Shown here piece after piece: positions 14,669 through 23,424 of a stretch of 64,000 nt of DNA. The notes under the pieces are model-generated. The model searched no databases. It was given only the letters and a program-made list of their open reading frames with translations, and was not told where the DNA came from. The translations under genes and the position numbers were made by a program. Source of the stretch: Aerococcus viridans. Lineage in GTDB: Bacteria; Bacillota; Bacilli; Lactobacillales; Aerococcaceae. The number at the start of each line of letters is the position of its first letter. The stretch's first letter is position 1. Location: NCBI RefSeq assembly GCF_002871935.1, contig NZ_PNHQ01000002.1, forward strand, positions 62,001 to 126,000, read 5' to 3'.

Positions 14669-15439
14669 ATGTTAATAGGAGAAAAGATTAATATCTTACG
14701 AAAAGAGAACAAGTTAACTATGCAAGAACTTGCTGATAGATCTAATTTAACTAAAGGATACATTTCTATGTTAGAAAAGGGTAAAAACCCCCAAAGCGGT
14801 AAACCTATAATACCTTCTTTAGATACAGTTCAAAGTATTGCATCGGCATTTAGTTTAGATTTGGAATCTTTCTTAGAGAATGTGGATAGTAAGGTTAATT
14901 TACCGAAACTTAAGTCAAATTCTGCTACTGTAGATAAAATAACCGAGATATCTTCTAAACTTACTGAATCCCGCCAAGCCAAAGTCTACAACTTTGCTGA
15001 ACGACAGTTAGAAGAGCAGAACAACATACTATCTTTTGAAAAACATAAAAATAAAAAACACCAACAAGAAGATACTACTGAAGACTATTTAGATGGTGCG
15101 GTATCTGCAGGTTCTGGAGAATTTCTAGCGGATGATAGGCATGAGTTAATTCAAATACCAACAAAAATTATACCCGATGCAAGTTATGACTTAATTTTAC
15201 AAGTCAACGGCAATTCGATGGAGCCGATGTTTGAAGATCATGAATATATATTTGTTAAGAAAACGACAGAGATTAGAAGTGGTCAAATTGGAGTATTTAT
15301 TATAGATAATGAAAGTTATTTGAAAAAAGCTTATATAGAAGATAATCATTTAAGGTTAGTATCCTTGAACACTAAATATGAAGATTTGATATTTGATGAT
15401 GTAAATGATATTAAAGTTGTAGGGACTGTTGTAATGTAG
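14669..15439 (+). CDS. CI-like repressor with S24 self-cleavage domain
   Basis: The 256-aa protein has an N-terminal XRE domain (ILRKENKLTMQELADRSNLT, GYISMLEKGKNP), a polar linker, and a C-terminal LexA-like S24 peptidase domain. The likely cleavage site is Ala-Gly in AVSAGSGEFL (about residue 149). The catalytic serine is in GNSMEPMFEDHEY and the lysine in SYLKKAY. It should keep the prophage silent and be cut when RecA is activated by DNA damage. AAGGAGGTGAGTTA precedes the ATG. The operators lie directly upstream. Confidence 0.9.
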   Translation: MLIGEKINILRKENKLTMQELADRSNLTKGYISMLEKGKNPQSGKPIIPSLDTVQSIASAFSLDLESFLENVDSKVNLPKLKSNSATVDKITEISSKLTESRQAKVYNFAERQLEEQNNILSFEKHKNKKHQQEDTTEDYLDGAVSAGSGEFLADDRHELIQIPTKIIPDASYDLILQVNGNSMEPMFEDHEYIFVKKTTEIRSGQIGVFIIDNESYLKKAYIEDNHLRLVSLNTKYEDLIFDDVNDIKVVGTVVM

Positions 15440-15482
15440 TTCCCCTGTTTATAAAATGACCGTTTTTTATGGAGGCAAACGT

Positions 15483-15866
15483 ATGGATTTTAAAGAAATA
15501 TGGAACAAAACAAATGAATATGCTGACCATGCTAACAAGGTAATTAAACCTTTATCTAAAGGTGCCATAACAAGCATGAATAAATCTAGCGAAATTTTTA
15601 ATAAGGGTGCAAAGAAATCCGTAGAAATCATGAATGATGCAAGTTTAAGAGCGACAGGAGTAGTATCTAAGGTAAAGTGCCCTGTCTGCAAGTCTAACAA
15701 TGTAACTTTTATGCAAAACGACCGCAAAAGTTTTTCAGTCGGAAAAGCTGTGGGTGGCGCAATTTTAACTGGTGGTATCGGTACTATAGCAGGTTTTGCA
15801 GGAAAGAAAGGTAAGAATCAGTATCACTGCAATAACTGCGGGCGTAACTTTAAATCAAAAAAATAA
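15483..15866 (+). CDS. Zinc-ribbon protein with a glycine-rich hydrophobic hairpin
   Basis: The 127-aa protein has a helical N-terminal part and a pair of cysteines (CPVCKSNN). A glycine-rich hydrophobic segment follows (VGKAVGGAILTGGIGTIAGF), then a second pair (CNNCGRNFK). The zinc ribbon is thus split by a possible membrane hairpin or glycine zipper. Proteins of this shape follow the repressor gene in many Gram-positive prophages; their role is unknown. GGAGGCAAACGT precedes the ATG at 15483. Confidence 0.65.
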   Translation: MDFKEIWNKTNEYADHANKVIKPLSKGAITSMNKSSEIFNKGAKKSVEIMNDASLRATGVVSKVKCPVCKSNNVTFMQNDRKSFSVGKAVGGAILTGGIGTIAGFAGKKGKNQYHCNNCGRNFKSKK

Positions 15867-15965
15867 AAAATCTACCAATCAGGTAGATTAGTAGAGCATC
15901 TGTTGGATAACTATGAAAAAAAAGGTAAATATAGTAAGTAACTAAAAATTAAATCACTTATTTTG

Positions 15966-16090
15966 TTGACATTTATATCAAAATTTCATATTATATGAGA
16001 TAAGAATTAGCAATGAGTTGCTGACCGTAATTGGAGGTCTCATTGCGCGGAACACCTCTTATCTCAGATAAGGGGTGTTTTTTGTTTTTT
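15966..16090 (+). ncRNA. Structured RNA upstream of the Abi gene, with promoter and terminator
   Basis: TTGACA (15966-15971), a 17-base spacer and TATTAT (15989-15994) form a strong promoter. The RNA would start near 16000. It holds a first hairpin (GCAATGA at 16010 pairing with TCATTGC, inner GACC with GGTC), then a 13-base-pair terminator stem at 16051-16079 (AACACC...GGTGTT) followed by a T-rich tail to 16090. The Abi ribosome binding site CAGGAGG follows at once. A short 5' copy of AGATAAG (15998-16004) could also pair with the left arm of the terminator, if it lies within the transcript. Confidence 0.7.
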
Positions 16091-16101
16091 CAGGAGGTTA
16101 T

Positions 16102-17064
16102 ATGGCTAAACCATTTAAAACGATAAATCAGCAATTAGAAATTCTTAAAGAGCGTGGAGTGGTAGTATCACACCCCGATAAAGCAGCTCAGTATATACTC
16201 GAACACAGTTACTACAATGTAGTCAATGTATCAAGTAAATTTTTTAAGCAAGTTAACTCTGACCAATACATCGAAGGAGCAAGCTTTGACGAAATTCGTG
16301 CAGTCCATATTTATGATAGTGAATTAAAATCTATAATCTTTAAAAATATTTTAATTGCGGAAAAACACTTGAAGAGTATTTTAGCATATAGGTTTGGTGA
16401 AAAATACCATGACAAAAAATATGCTTATTTAAGAACTGAAACATACGAAGGTGCTGATCTATTAAGTATTTCAAAAACCATTTCTAGTTTATCTAACATA
16501 ATCCAAAATAAGATTAAAGATAGAAATTCAAATTCTATCAAACACTATTATAACAACCACAAAGATGTTCCTATATGGGTTCTTATTAATGAATTAACTC
16601 TTGGGCAGACATACTATCTTTTTAAAATTTTAGATGATTCTTTAAAAAACCAAATCGCAAAAGATTTAAATGAATTTCTAATTGATAATGTTGAAGAACA
16701 AACGATTTTAGAACCCAATACTTTAGAAAAATTCCTTTTTAATTTGAAAGGTATTAGAAACTCAGTCGCACACGATAATATTATTTTTAATTTTAAAGCA
16801 GCTAATAATCTACAATATATGGAGGCTCTTCATGCCCCATTCAACATTGCTCCTTCAGATCCTAAACAAGATGTTTTCAATAATTTATTATATTTACAAC
16901 TTTTATTAACTAATAATCAGTATTCGCTAATGCTGAATGCTATCAACAAAAGGAGTAAAACTTTATCTAATAAATTAAATACAATTGATATAAATAAAAT
17001 TTACTTATCTTTAGGTTTTCCGGAAAATTTCCAATTACTTAATGCTAGAAATCAAAACAAATAA
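16102..17064 (+). CDS. Abi_2 (AbiD/AbiF-type) abortive-infection family protein
   Basis: The 320-aa protein starts MAKPFKTINQQLEILKERGV, followed by AAQYILEHSYYNVVNVSSKF, the typical start of Abi_2 proteins. Near residue 219 it has RNSVAH, an R-x4-H motif like that of HEPN ribonucleases, inside LKGIRNSVAHDN. Abi_2 proteins protect lysogens from other phages in lactococci and related hosts. The ribosome binding site CAGGAGG sits directly after a terminator, so expression depends on read-through. The promoter-RNA-terminator-toxin order recalls type III toxin-antitoxin loci. RNase activity is inferred. Confidence 0.85.
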   Translation: MAKPFKTINQQLEILKERGVVVSHPDKAAQYILEHSYYNVVNVSSKFFKQVNSDQYIEGASFDEIRAVHIYDSELKSIIFKNILIAEKHLKSILAYRFGEKYHDKKYAYLRTETYEGADLLSISKTISSLSNIIQNKIKDRNSNSIKHYYNNHKDVPIWVLINELTLGQTYYLFKILDDSLKNQIAKDLNEFLIDNVEEQTILEPNTLEKFLFNLKGIRNSVAHDNIIFNFKAANNLQYMEALHAPFNIAPSDPKQDVFNNLLYLQLLLTNNQYSLMLNAINKRSKTLSNKLNTIDINKIYLSLGFPENFQLLNARNQNK

Positions 17065-17085
17065 CCGAAGAAACAAAAAACACCC

Positions 17086-17166
17086 CACTCCTTAAAGTTT
17101 GGCGACCCAAGGAGTGAGGTTGTCTGAAGTTTAACAAAACGCACTAATAGGTGTGCTTTTTTGCAT
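17086..17166 (+). terminator. Hairpins between the Abi gene and the integrase gene
   Basis: A first hairpin pairs CACTCCTT (17086-17093) with AAGGAGTG (17109-17116). A second, shorter one pairs GCAC with GTGC near 17141-17156 and is followed by six T, a weak rightward terminator. They probably separate abi from int transcription. Pairing was read by eye. Confidence 0.45.
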
Positions 17167-17210
17167 ACCCTATTTTAACATAAATTATTTAAAAATAGGA
17201 GTTGACTTTT

Positions 17211-18296
17211 ATGGCATCAGCAACTAAACACAAAACTACTGGGAAATGGGTAGCTAGATATAATCTTACTGATAAACACGGTAATAGACAACAACGCAAA
17301 AAGAATGGGTTTGATACGAAGAAAGAAGCACTAATTTATGCTAATAAACAAGAGCTGGACGATAACATAGCGGATAGTGAAGTTAAATTAGTAGACTACT
17401 TTAGAAACTGGTATGAAACTTTTAAAGAAGGGAAAGTAAGCCAATCCACAGAAGAACAGTACGAATATTTAATTAAGTTAATTGAGGATTATTTTGGCAA
17501 CTTAAAGCTAAAAGATCTAACAAGAATTAAATATCAAGCTTTTTTAAATGAACGCGGTAAAAATCGTGCAAAGAACACAGTAGAAAAAACGCATTTTAGA
17601 ATAAAGCGTTGTATAGAAATTGCTTTTGCAGACGGTATTATCAAAACTAACCCTACACACAATATCCAATTAAACTATGATATCAAGGAGCAAAAGTTAG
17701 TAAAAGCTTGGAATGTTAGTGAAGCCGAGAAGTTAATGGATCTATTCACTTCTGAATTAACGCCTAGAGCCACAATCTTATATATCGCAATTAACACAGG
17801 CTTACGATTAGGTGAAATATATGGACTTTCGTGGAAGGATATACACGGAACTACACTAGAAGTGAATCGTGGCTATGCGTATAACAATGGTGAGCGTAAT
17901 TTTACTGATGCTAAAACACCTAGCAGTATTAGGAAAATTAAAGTTACTAAAGAATTTACCAATCGAATTAAGAAATATAAACTAAAATACCAAAGTATAT
18001 CACCGGAGTATTTATTCCTAGATGAGTGGAACCACCCAGTTATTAGCGATACAGGCGTTAGAAAGTATCTTAAAAAGAGTTGCAGAGAACTAGATATACC
18101 TGTTCTCGGTATCCATAGTTTACGACATACTCACTGCTCTTACTTGCTATATAAAGGAATAGACATTAATTATATTTCTAAAAGATTAGGACACTCAAAC
18201 ATTACCGAAACACTTAAAATCTATACGCATATTTTGGACGAATTTAAAGAAGAACAAGATGAGAAATTATTGGAAGTTTTAGAAGGCTTAAATTAA
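17211..18296 (+). CDS. int: Phage tyrosine integrase
   Basis: The 361-aa protein has an N-terminal arm-binding domain (KHKTTGKWVARYNLTDKHGN), a SAM-like core-binding domain, and the catalytic domain. The catalytic residues are visible: R in NTGLRLGEIYGL, H-x-x-R in HSLRHTHC, H in RLGHSNITET and the tyrosine nucleophile in LKIYTHIL. It integrates and excises the prophage. The ATG at 17211 follows AATAGGAGTTGACTTTT. It is the last phage gene before host DNA, so an attachment site is expected just downstream. Confidence 0.95.
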   Translation: MASATKHKTTGKWVARYNLTDKHGNRQQRKKNGFDTKKEALIYANKQELDDNIADSEVKLVDYFRNWYETFKEGKVSQSTEEQYEYLIKLIEDYFGNLKLKDLTRIKYQAFLNERGKNRAKNTVEKTHFRIKRCIEIAFADGIIKTNPTHNIQLNYDIKEQKLVKAWNVSEAEKLMDLFTSELTPRATILYIAINTGLRLGEIYGLSWKDIHGTTLEVNRGYAYNNGERNFTDAKTPSSIRKIKVTKEFTNRIKKYKLKYQSISPEYLFLDEWNHPVISDTGVRKYLKKSCRELDIPVLGIHSLRHTHCSYLLYKGIDINYISKRLGHSNITETLKIYTHILDEFKEEQDEKLLEVLEGLN

Positions 18297-18564
18297 ACCT
18301 GTGCCCTCTATGTGCCCTCAAACGTCTAAATCGTTGGTATATAAGGATGTTATAATCCTGCATTCGGCATTTTCCTTATATAGTGAATATGCTTTCTTCT
18401 AAAGTAGGCCGTTCATGAAAAAAGTCGTTTTTTCTAGGTTCTTTTAAATGATTCGTTATATTTTGGGTTGTATTCGGAGATAAAAAACTTTTTACCAGAA
18501 GGCCTTTCAATGATGAAGTCTTATTCGGATAAAATACGAAACTCAGTTAAATACCATACAAAAA
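18297..18564. other. Phage-host junction region (attachment site expected here)
   Basis: There is no gene here. The stretch holds two copies of GTGCCCTC (18301-18308, 18312-18319) and an inverted repeat TATATAAGG (18338-18346) with CCTTATATA (18374-18382). The right attachment core is probably within this stretch, since the integrase gene ends at 18296 and a host gene follows. The other end of the prophage is outside the window, so the core cannot be defined by comparison. Confidence 0.45.
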
Positions 18565-18600
18565 TACCCTAAAACCATACAGTTAAATGGTTTTAGGGTA
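18561..18600 (-). terminator. Terminator of the FUSC gene
   Basis: Perfect 14-base-pair stem, TACCCTAAAACCAT (18565-18578) with ATGGTTTTAGGGTA (18587-18600), followed on the minus strand by five T. It also has some T on the plus side and may act in both directions. Confidence 0.8.
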
Positions 18601-18626
18601 ATTATTTTCATTAAACATTATGATGA

Positions 18627-19700
18627 CTAGTTTTTTTCATCCATCTTTTCTTTATAATCATAAGTTCGATTCTGTATCAAAGATTGACTGTAAAATTTAT
18701 ATAAATGGTATTGTAAATACGCAGCTACACTTCCTATTAAAGTCCCAATGACTATCCCGCTAAATCGATCGCCTAAATAATCGAAGCCAAGATTTGGATT
18801 TTGAAAGGTTAATTGAATCAAGACCATATTGGTCACGAAGAATATCCCAAATGAATACTTTCTTGGAATAAAATATTCAGCTAACACATACAGCACCACT
18901 ACCATTGCAATTCGACCAAGATGCGGAATTTGTATCAATAAAATCAGGGCTGCAGTTGCTAGTCCAGCAGTAGTGCCAAAAACTCTTTGGAAGCTCTTAT
19001 TTAATATTATCTGTAATGTGTTCCCTTGTAAAATAGCTGAACACGAGACAATAATCCAAGAATAAGGGCTTAAATCTAAAACGATATTAAGATAAGCTGC
19101 GAAAAATAACACACCCGCATAAAAAAATGAATCAACTATCATTCTAGGTTCAGTCCGAATAGCCTCTTTATAATTGAAACTAAACGTAAACGATTGTTTA
19201 GGTAAGTCTAAATACTTAACCAATAAATAAGCCATGAATAAAGAAACTAGAATCCCATAACTTAGCTCGACTAACTGGGTCGGAATTTGACTCAGCGACA
19301 TATCTCTCGTTGCTCCTGAAGCCATCACGAGTATCACGAAAATATCTCCTGGCTTATCAATTCGATAGATACGGTAAACTAATCTTGCAAAGAATGCGAC
19401 AAAACTAATAAATATGGGTGCCATTAAGGGGATTTGACCAATAATAAGGCCAACCGTATAAGCAGTAAATAGCGATATTGCGACAAATATCATTCGCTTA
19501 ATCGTTCGCTGTCCTTCGTAAGATTGAAAATGCAGAAAAGTAAATAATCCCAAGCTAGATGTAGCATTGATACCAGGATTTTTTAAAAAGTATCCGGTTA
19601 AATTTACAATCAGCGCACAAATACCGGCAACAAGTATTCTTTCTAAGTGATGATCTGGGGAGGGTTTTAATGAAAAAGTTTGTTTTAAAATTGAATGCAT
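18627..19700 (-). CDS. FUSC-family membrane protein
   Basis: The 357-aa protein has about ten hydrophobic segments in two blocks, with a polar linker near residue 170 to 190. Segments such as ERILVAGICALIVNLTGYFL and SFQRVFGTTAGLATAALI fit the FUSC family (fusaric-acid-resistance and aromatic-acid exporter-like proteins). The motif R-x-F-G-T-x-x-G near residue 235 is typical of the second block. The likely role is efflux of small organic anions, which is uncertain. GGAGGAGACAAC precedes the ATG. A leader terminator sits just upstream, so expression is probably attenuated. Confidence 0.7.
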   Translation of the reverse strand: MHSILKQTFSLKPSPDHHLERILVAGICALIVNLTGYFLKNPGINATSSLGLFTFLHFQSYEGQRTIKRMIFVAISLFTAYTVGLIIGQIPLMAPIFISFVAFFARLVYRIYRIDKPGDIFVILVMASGATRDMSLSQIPTQLVELSYGILVSLFMAYLLVKYLDLPKQSFTFSFNYKEAIRTEPRMIVDSFFYAGVLFFAAYLNIVLDLSPYSWIIVSCSAILQGNTLQIILNKSFQRVFGTTAGLATAALILLIQIPHLGRIAMVVVLYVLAEYFIPRKYSFGIFFVTNMVLIQLTFQNPNLGFDYLGDRFSGIVIGTLIGSVAAYLQYHLYKFYSQSLIQNRTYDYKEKMDEKN

Positions 19701-19712
19701 GTTGTCTCCTCC

Positions 19713-19772
19713 AAAAAATACCGGACCTTCCTATTATATAGGTCAGCATCCGGTTGCTCTTCAATTATACCA
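19713..19772 (-). promoter_or_regulatory. Promoter and terminator-like leader hairpin of the FUSC gene
   Basis: On the minus strand an extended -10 TGGTATAAT (TATAAT at 19764-19769) is followed by a hairpin at 19720-19754 (ACCGGA with TCCGGT, inner CCTAT with ATAGG). Six T follow at 19713-19718, then the ribosome binding site GGAGGAG. A terminator between promoter and gene suggests conditional read-through. No known riboswitch class is recognised. Confidence 0.6.
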
Positions 19773-19900
19773 CTAATATGATAAATATAAACTTCACTTT
19801 TCAGATACCTTCTAATCATATATACACAAGAAAAGAAAGGTCTTAAAATTATTTTATTATATAAATACTCACTTTAGATAACCTATGAGATATATTACTT

Positions 19901-21082
19901 TTATGCCTGTAGTGCAACCTTTAATTTTTCTAATCCTTCATCCACTACTAACTTTGAGACATTTAATGGTGGTAGCAGGCGGATAACATCATCTTTAGCG
20001 GAAGTAATCAATAATCCTTGTTCAGCAGCTTTGGTAATTACATGCCCAACTGATTTCGTCAGTTTCAAGCCGATTAATAATCCCTTTCCTCTAATTTCTT
20101 TAATGGCTAGGGACTGCCATGACTCAATTTCATTAATGATATATTGTGACACTTCTTGCACATTTGCCAACAAGTGCTGCTTTTCTATCGCTGAAAGAAT
20201 ATAGTTTCCAGCTGCTGTTGCTAGGGGATTGCCACCGAAGGTTGTGCCGTGATCTCCCGGTTTAAAATGACTGGCGACATGATTTTTAGCCACAAGCGCA
20301 CCAATCGGTAACCCACCTCCTAATCCCTTAGCTAAGGTAATAAGATCTGGTTTTAGACTCGTCTGTTGAAAAGCAAACATGGTACCGGTTCGGCCGATAC
20401 CGGTTTGAATTTCATCAACGATCACTAAAACTTTTTCCTTTTTCTGAATTTCATTCACAGCAGCAACATATTCTGGCGTAATTGCATTGACTCCACCCTC
20501 TCCTTGGATGACCTCCAGCAAAATAGCACATGTATTATTGTTCACGGCTGCTATTAAGTCGTTTATATCATTAAAATCGACGTATTTAAAGCCCACAGGT
20601 AGTGGTTTAAATGCAGTATGCATGTCTTCTTGACCGGTCGCTGTTAAACTGGCCAAAGTTCTACCATGGAAAGATTGGTTCATGGAAATAATTTCAAAAG
20701 CATCGGGACCCTTCATTTCAGTCCCCCATTTACGGGCTAGTTTAATGGCTGCTTCATTGGCTTCTGTACCCGAATTAGCGAAAAAAGTCTTGTCAAGATT
20801 TGATACTTCGCTTAATTTTTCAGCTAGTTTGATCCCATTTTCATTCCAGAAAAGGTTAGATACATGTATCAAATTGCCTGCTTGCTTAGAAATGTATTCG
20901 ACGAATTCTTGGTCAGCGTGGCCTAATACATTGCATGCAATGCCAGAAATGAAATCGATATACTTTTTTCCATCTAGATCCTCAACATAGGCTCCTTGAC
21001 CTTTGACTAGGACAGTTTCTTGGCGGTTGAAAGTATGCATGGTGACTTCCTGACCCAATGCAATCAGTTCTTCTGTATTCAT
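19901..21082 (-). CDS. argD: Acetylornithine aminotransferase
   Basis: The 393-aa protein is a class III PLP-dependent aminotransferase: FANSGTEANEAAIKLARK, DEIQTGIGRTGTMF, and the PLP lysine in TLAKGLGGGLPIG. It converts N-acetylglutamate semialdehyde to N-acetylornithine in arginine biosynthesis. It is the last gene of argB-argF-argC-argJ-argD and begins 9 bases after argJ. The substrate is assigned mainly from the operon; related enzymes act on ornithine or GABA. Length is normal. Confidence 0.93.
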   Translation of the reverse strand: MNTEELIALGQEVTMHTFNRQETVLVKGQGAYVEDLDGKKYIDFISGIACNVLGHADQEFVEYISKQAGNLIHVSNLFWNENGIKLAEKLSEVSNLDKTFFANSGTEANEAAIKLARKWGTEMKGPDAFEIISMNQSFHGRTLASLTATGQEDMHTAFKPLPVGFKYVDFNDINDLIAAVNNNTCAILLEVIQGEGGVNAITPEYVAAVNEIQKKEKVLVIVDEIQTGIGRTGTMFAFQQTSLKPDLITLAKGLGGGLPIGALVAKNHVASHFKPGDHGTTFGGNPLATAAGNYILSAIEKQHLLANVQEVSQYIINEIESWQSLAIKEIRGKGLLIGLKLTKSVGHVITKAAEQGLLITSAKDDVIRLLPPLNVSKLVVDEGLEKLKVALQA

Positions 21083-21091
21083 TATATACTC

Positions 21092-22360
21092 CTAACTGCG
21101 GTAATCAGCGTTAATCTTAATGTAATCTTCCGTAATGTCACAAGTCCAAACAGCTATTTGGCTCTTACCTAATCCTAAATCGATATCAATCGTTATTTCT
21201 TTTTCTGATAATATTTCAAAGGCTAAGGCTTCGTCAAAATCTAATCCTTGTCCGCCCTTACAAGTAAGTATTGAACCTTTTTTCGAGATAAATTGAATTT
21301 TGATTTTGCTCGGATCTAGGTAATTTGGCTGTGCTTGACCAATAGCTGATAATACACGTCCCCAGTTGGCATCTTGACCGTAAATTGCTGTTTTGACTAA
21401 GGAGGAAGTGGCAACTTGTTTAGCAATCCCCTCTGCATCAGAAAGGCTACTTGCACCTTTGACTGATACAGTTACGAATTTTGAAGCACCCTCCCCATCT
21501 GCTACAATTTCCTGTGCCATCATTTGGCATATTTCTGTTAATCTCTCTTGGAAGAGGAGAATATTTTGCTTAGTTGGGTTAACAGATATTTTATTGGTAG
21601 AAGCCAAAATTACAGAATCATTTGGGCTAGTATCTCCATCAACTGAAATTTTATTGAAAGTCTGTCTAACTGCTTCTTTTAGTAATTGCAATAAGGTTGC
21701 TTGCCCTAAATCTAAGTCGGTTACGATATATGACAGCATAGTGCCCATATTAGGGTGAATCATACCTGAACCTTTGGCAATTGCAGCTAAATGTACTGGT
21801 TTACCCTCTATTTCAAAAGCTATTGCTTTTTGTTTAATGGTAGTATCTGTTGTCATGATTGCTTCAGCTGCCTGAATAGAGTCTCCATCGGTTAGATTAT
21901 GGCTTAAATGTGCTACCTTTTTATCAAAATTTGTTAGATCCATTGGCACACCGATTACACCAGTTGAGCAAATCAATACCTCATCAGGGTGAATAGCTAA
22001 TTTATTCGCTAGTGTTTCAGCCATGATTTTGACATCCGCATCCCCTTTTTCTCCATTAAAGGTATTAGCGTTTCCTGAATTAGTCATAATTGCTTTGAAT
22101 GTCGCTTGTTCATTTAAAAGTTTTTTATCATACTTGATATGATGAGATTCAATGGCATTCTTCGTAAAGACGCCTGCCATTGTTGCACCTTTAGGAAAAT
22201 AAATAAGCGCCAAATCTTTGTTACGATGTTTAAAACCTGAATGTACTCCTGATACCCAGACATTGTCGATAGCACAGAAACCTCCAGGGATTATTTGCTT
22301 CTCCAAAGAAGTAGGCGTACGTTCAACGGTAGTGATAGTTACATGATCTATTTGTGGCAT
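21092..22360 (-). CDS. argJ: Glutamate N-acetyltransferase / amino-acid acetyltransferase (ornithine acetyltransferase)
   Basis: The 422-aa protein has the ArgJ self-cleavage region KGSGMIHPNMGTMLSYIVTD, where the precursor is cut before the Thr of G-T-M-L to give two chains. Other family motifs are IMTNSGNANTFNGEKG and VDGDTSPNDSVI. It moves the acetyl group from N-acetylornithine to glutamate, so the pathway runs in a cycle. The usual motif has Ala before the Thr (N-M-A-T-M-L); here it is Gly. Length is slightly above the typical 405 to 410 aa. Confidence 0.93.
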   Translation of the reverse strand: MPQIDHVTITTVERTPTSLEKQIIPGGFCAIDNVWVSGVHSGFKHRNKDLALIYFPKGATMAGVFTKNAIESHHIKYDKKLLNEQATFKAIMTNSGNANTFNGEKGDADVKIMAETLANKLAIHPDEVLICSTGVIGVPMDLTNFDKKVAHLSHNLTDGDSIQAAEAIMTTDTTIKQKAIAFEIEGKPVHLAAIAKGSGMIHPNMGTMLSYIVTDLDLGQATLLQLLKEAVRQTFNKISVDGDTSPNDSVILASTNKISVNPTKQNILLFQERLTEICQMMAQEIVADGEGASKFVTVSVKGASSLSDAEGIAKQVATSSLVKTAIYGQDANWGRVLSAIGQAQPNYLDPSKIKIQFISKKGSILTCKGGQGLDFDEALAFEILSEKEITIDIDLGLGKSQIAVWTCDITEDYIKINADYRS

Positions 22361-22383
22361 ATCTTGACTCCTTTCTTAAAGCG

Positions 22384-23424
22384 TTACGGGAAAATGGGCG
22401 CTTGGCTAAGACCAGTAGTTTGGTCAAGTCCAAACATTAAATTCATATTCTGAATTGCTTGTCCTGCTGACCCCTTCACCAGATTATCGATCACAGCAAA
22501 GATAACTAAACGATTAGTTCTTTTATCTATCTGCACTTGAATTTGAGTAAAATTACTAGCACGGACAGCCTTCATCTGTGGTAATTGATTTTTTTCTAAA
22601 ATTTGGATAAAGTAGTTATCCTGATAATAATTTTTGTATATTTGTTGGACTTTGTCTTCTGAAACTTCTGAAGTTAAGTCTACATAAATAGTTGTATAAA
22701 TCCCACGCTCAGTCGGCAATAAGTGTGGGGTAAATTGAACAGTTACCGGACTTTTTGTTATATGATTTAAAACTTGTTCAATTTCTGGGATATGACGGTG
22801 AGTTAGTGGGTTATAAGCATAAAAGTTATTCCCTAATTCTGTCAGTAGGTTGGCTGCTTTTGCTGACCTTCCAGCGCCTGATACACCTGTTTTGGCGTCA
22901 ATAATAATCGAATTCTTCTGAATAAAATCAGCATCGATAATAGGTAGCAAAGCTAATAAGCTACAAGTTACAAAGCAACCTGGATTAGCGATTAAGTTTG
23001 CTTGTTGAATTTCTCTAGCATACAATTCTGGCAGTCCATAAACTGCTTGAGCTAGGAGTTCTGGTTCTGTTTGTTGAACACCGTAATATGCTTCATATAC
23101 TTCTTTATCTTTAATTCGGAAGTCTGCCCCTAAATCTATCACTTTCACATCATAACCCTGTGCGGCGCTTGCAATTTCCATAGAAACACCATGTGGCAAG
23201 CATAAAAATAATACGTCTACTAAATCAAAAATATGGTTGGGGTCATAAGCTATGAAAGCTTGATCAATAAGTCCTTTAAAATGTGGATAGTAATCTTGAA
23301 CCTTTGTCCCAACTTGATTTCTTGAGGTTAAACAAGTTAATTCTATATCCGGACGGGTAACCAGTAAACGAATAAGTTCTTCACCCGTATAACCGGTTGC
23401 ACCGATAATACCTACTCTAATCAT
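22384..23424 (-). CDS. argC: N-acetyl-gamma-glutamyl-phosphate reductase
   Basis: The 346-aa protein starts with a nucleotide-binding motif (VGIIGATGYTGEELIRLL) and carries the active-site cysteine in ANPGCFVTCSLLALLP. LTHRHIPEIEQ near residue 205 is also typical. It reduces N-acetylglutamyl phosphate to the semialdehyde with NADPH. The gene starts one base after argF and leads into argJ 23 bases later. Confidence 0.95.
   Translation of the reverse strand: MIRVGIIGATGYTGEELIRLLVTRPDIELTCLTSRNQVGTKVQDYYPHFKGLIDQAFIAYDPNHIFDLVDVLFLCLPHGVSMEIASAAQGYDVKVIDLGADFRIKDKEVYEAYYGVQQTEPELLAQAVYGLPELYAREIQQANLIANPGCFVTCSLLALLPIIDADFIQKNSIIIDAKTGVSGAGRSAKAANLLTELGNNFYAYNPLTHRHIPEIEQVLNHITKSPVTVQFTPHLLPTERGIYTTIYVDLTSEVSEDKVQQIYKNYYQDNYFIQILEKNQLPQMKAVRASNFTQIQVQIDKRTNRLVIFAVIDNLVKGSAGQAIQNMNLMFGLDQTTGLSQAPIFP

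Noticed and set aside
15869..15895. Hairpin ATCTACC/GGTAGAT after the zinc-ribbon gene as a rightward terminator
   Set aside because: The T-tract lies on the minus side, so it would end leftward transcripts, and no leftward gene is upstream. Its role is unclear and it is not listed.
1..18300. CRISPR array or insertion sequence in the prophage
   Set aside because: The only clustered repeats (3646-3883) are 9 bases long with irregular spacing, and no transposase frame is present.
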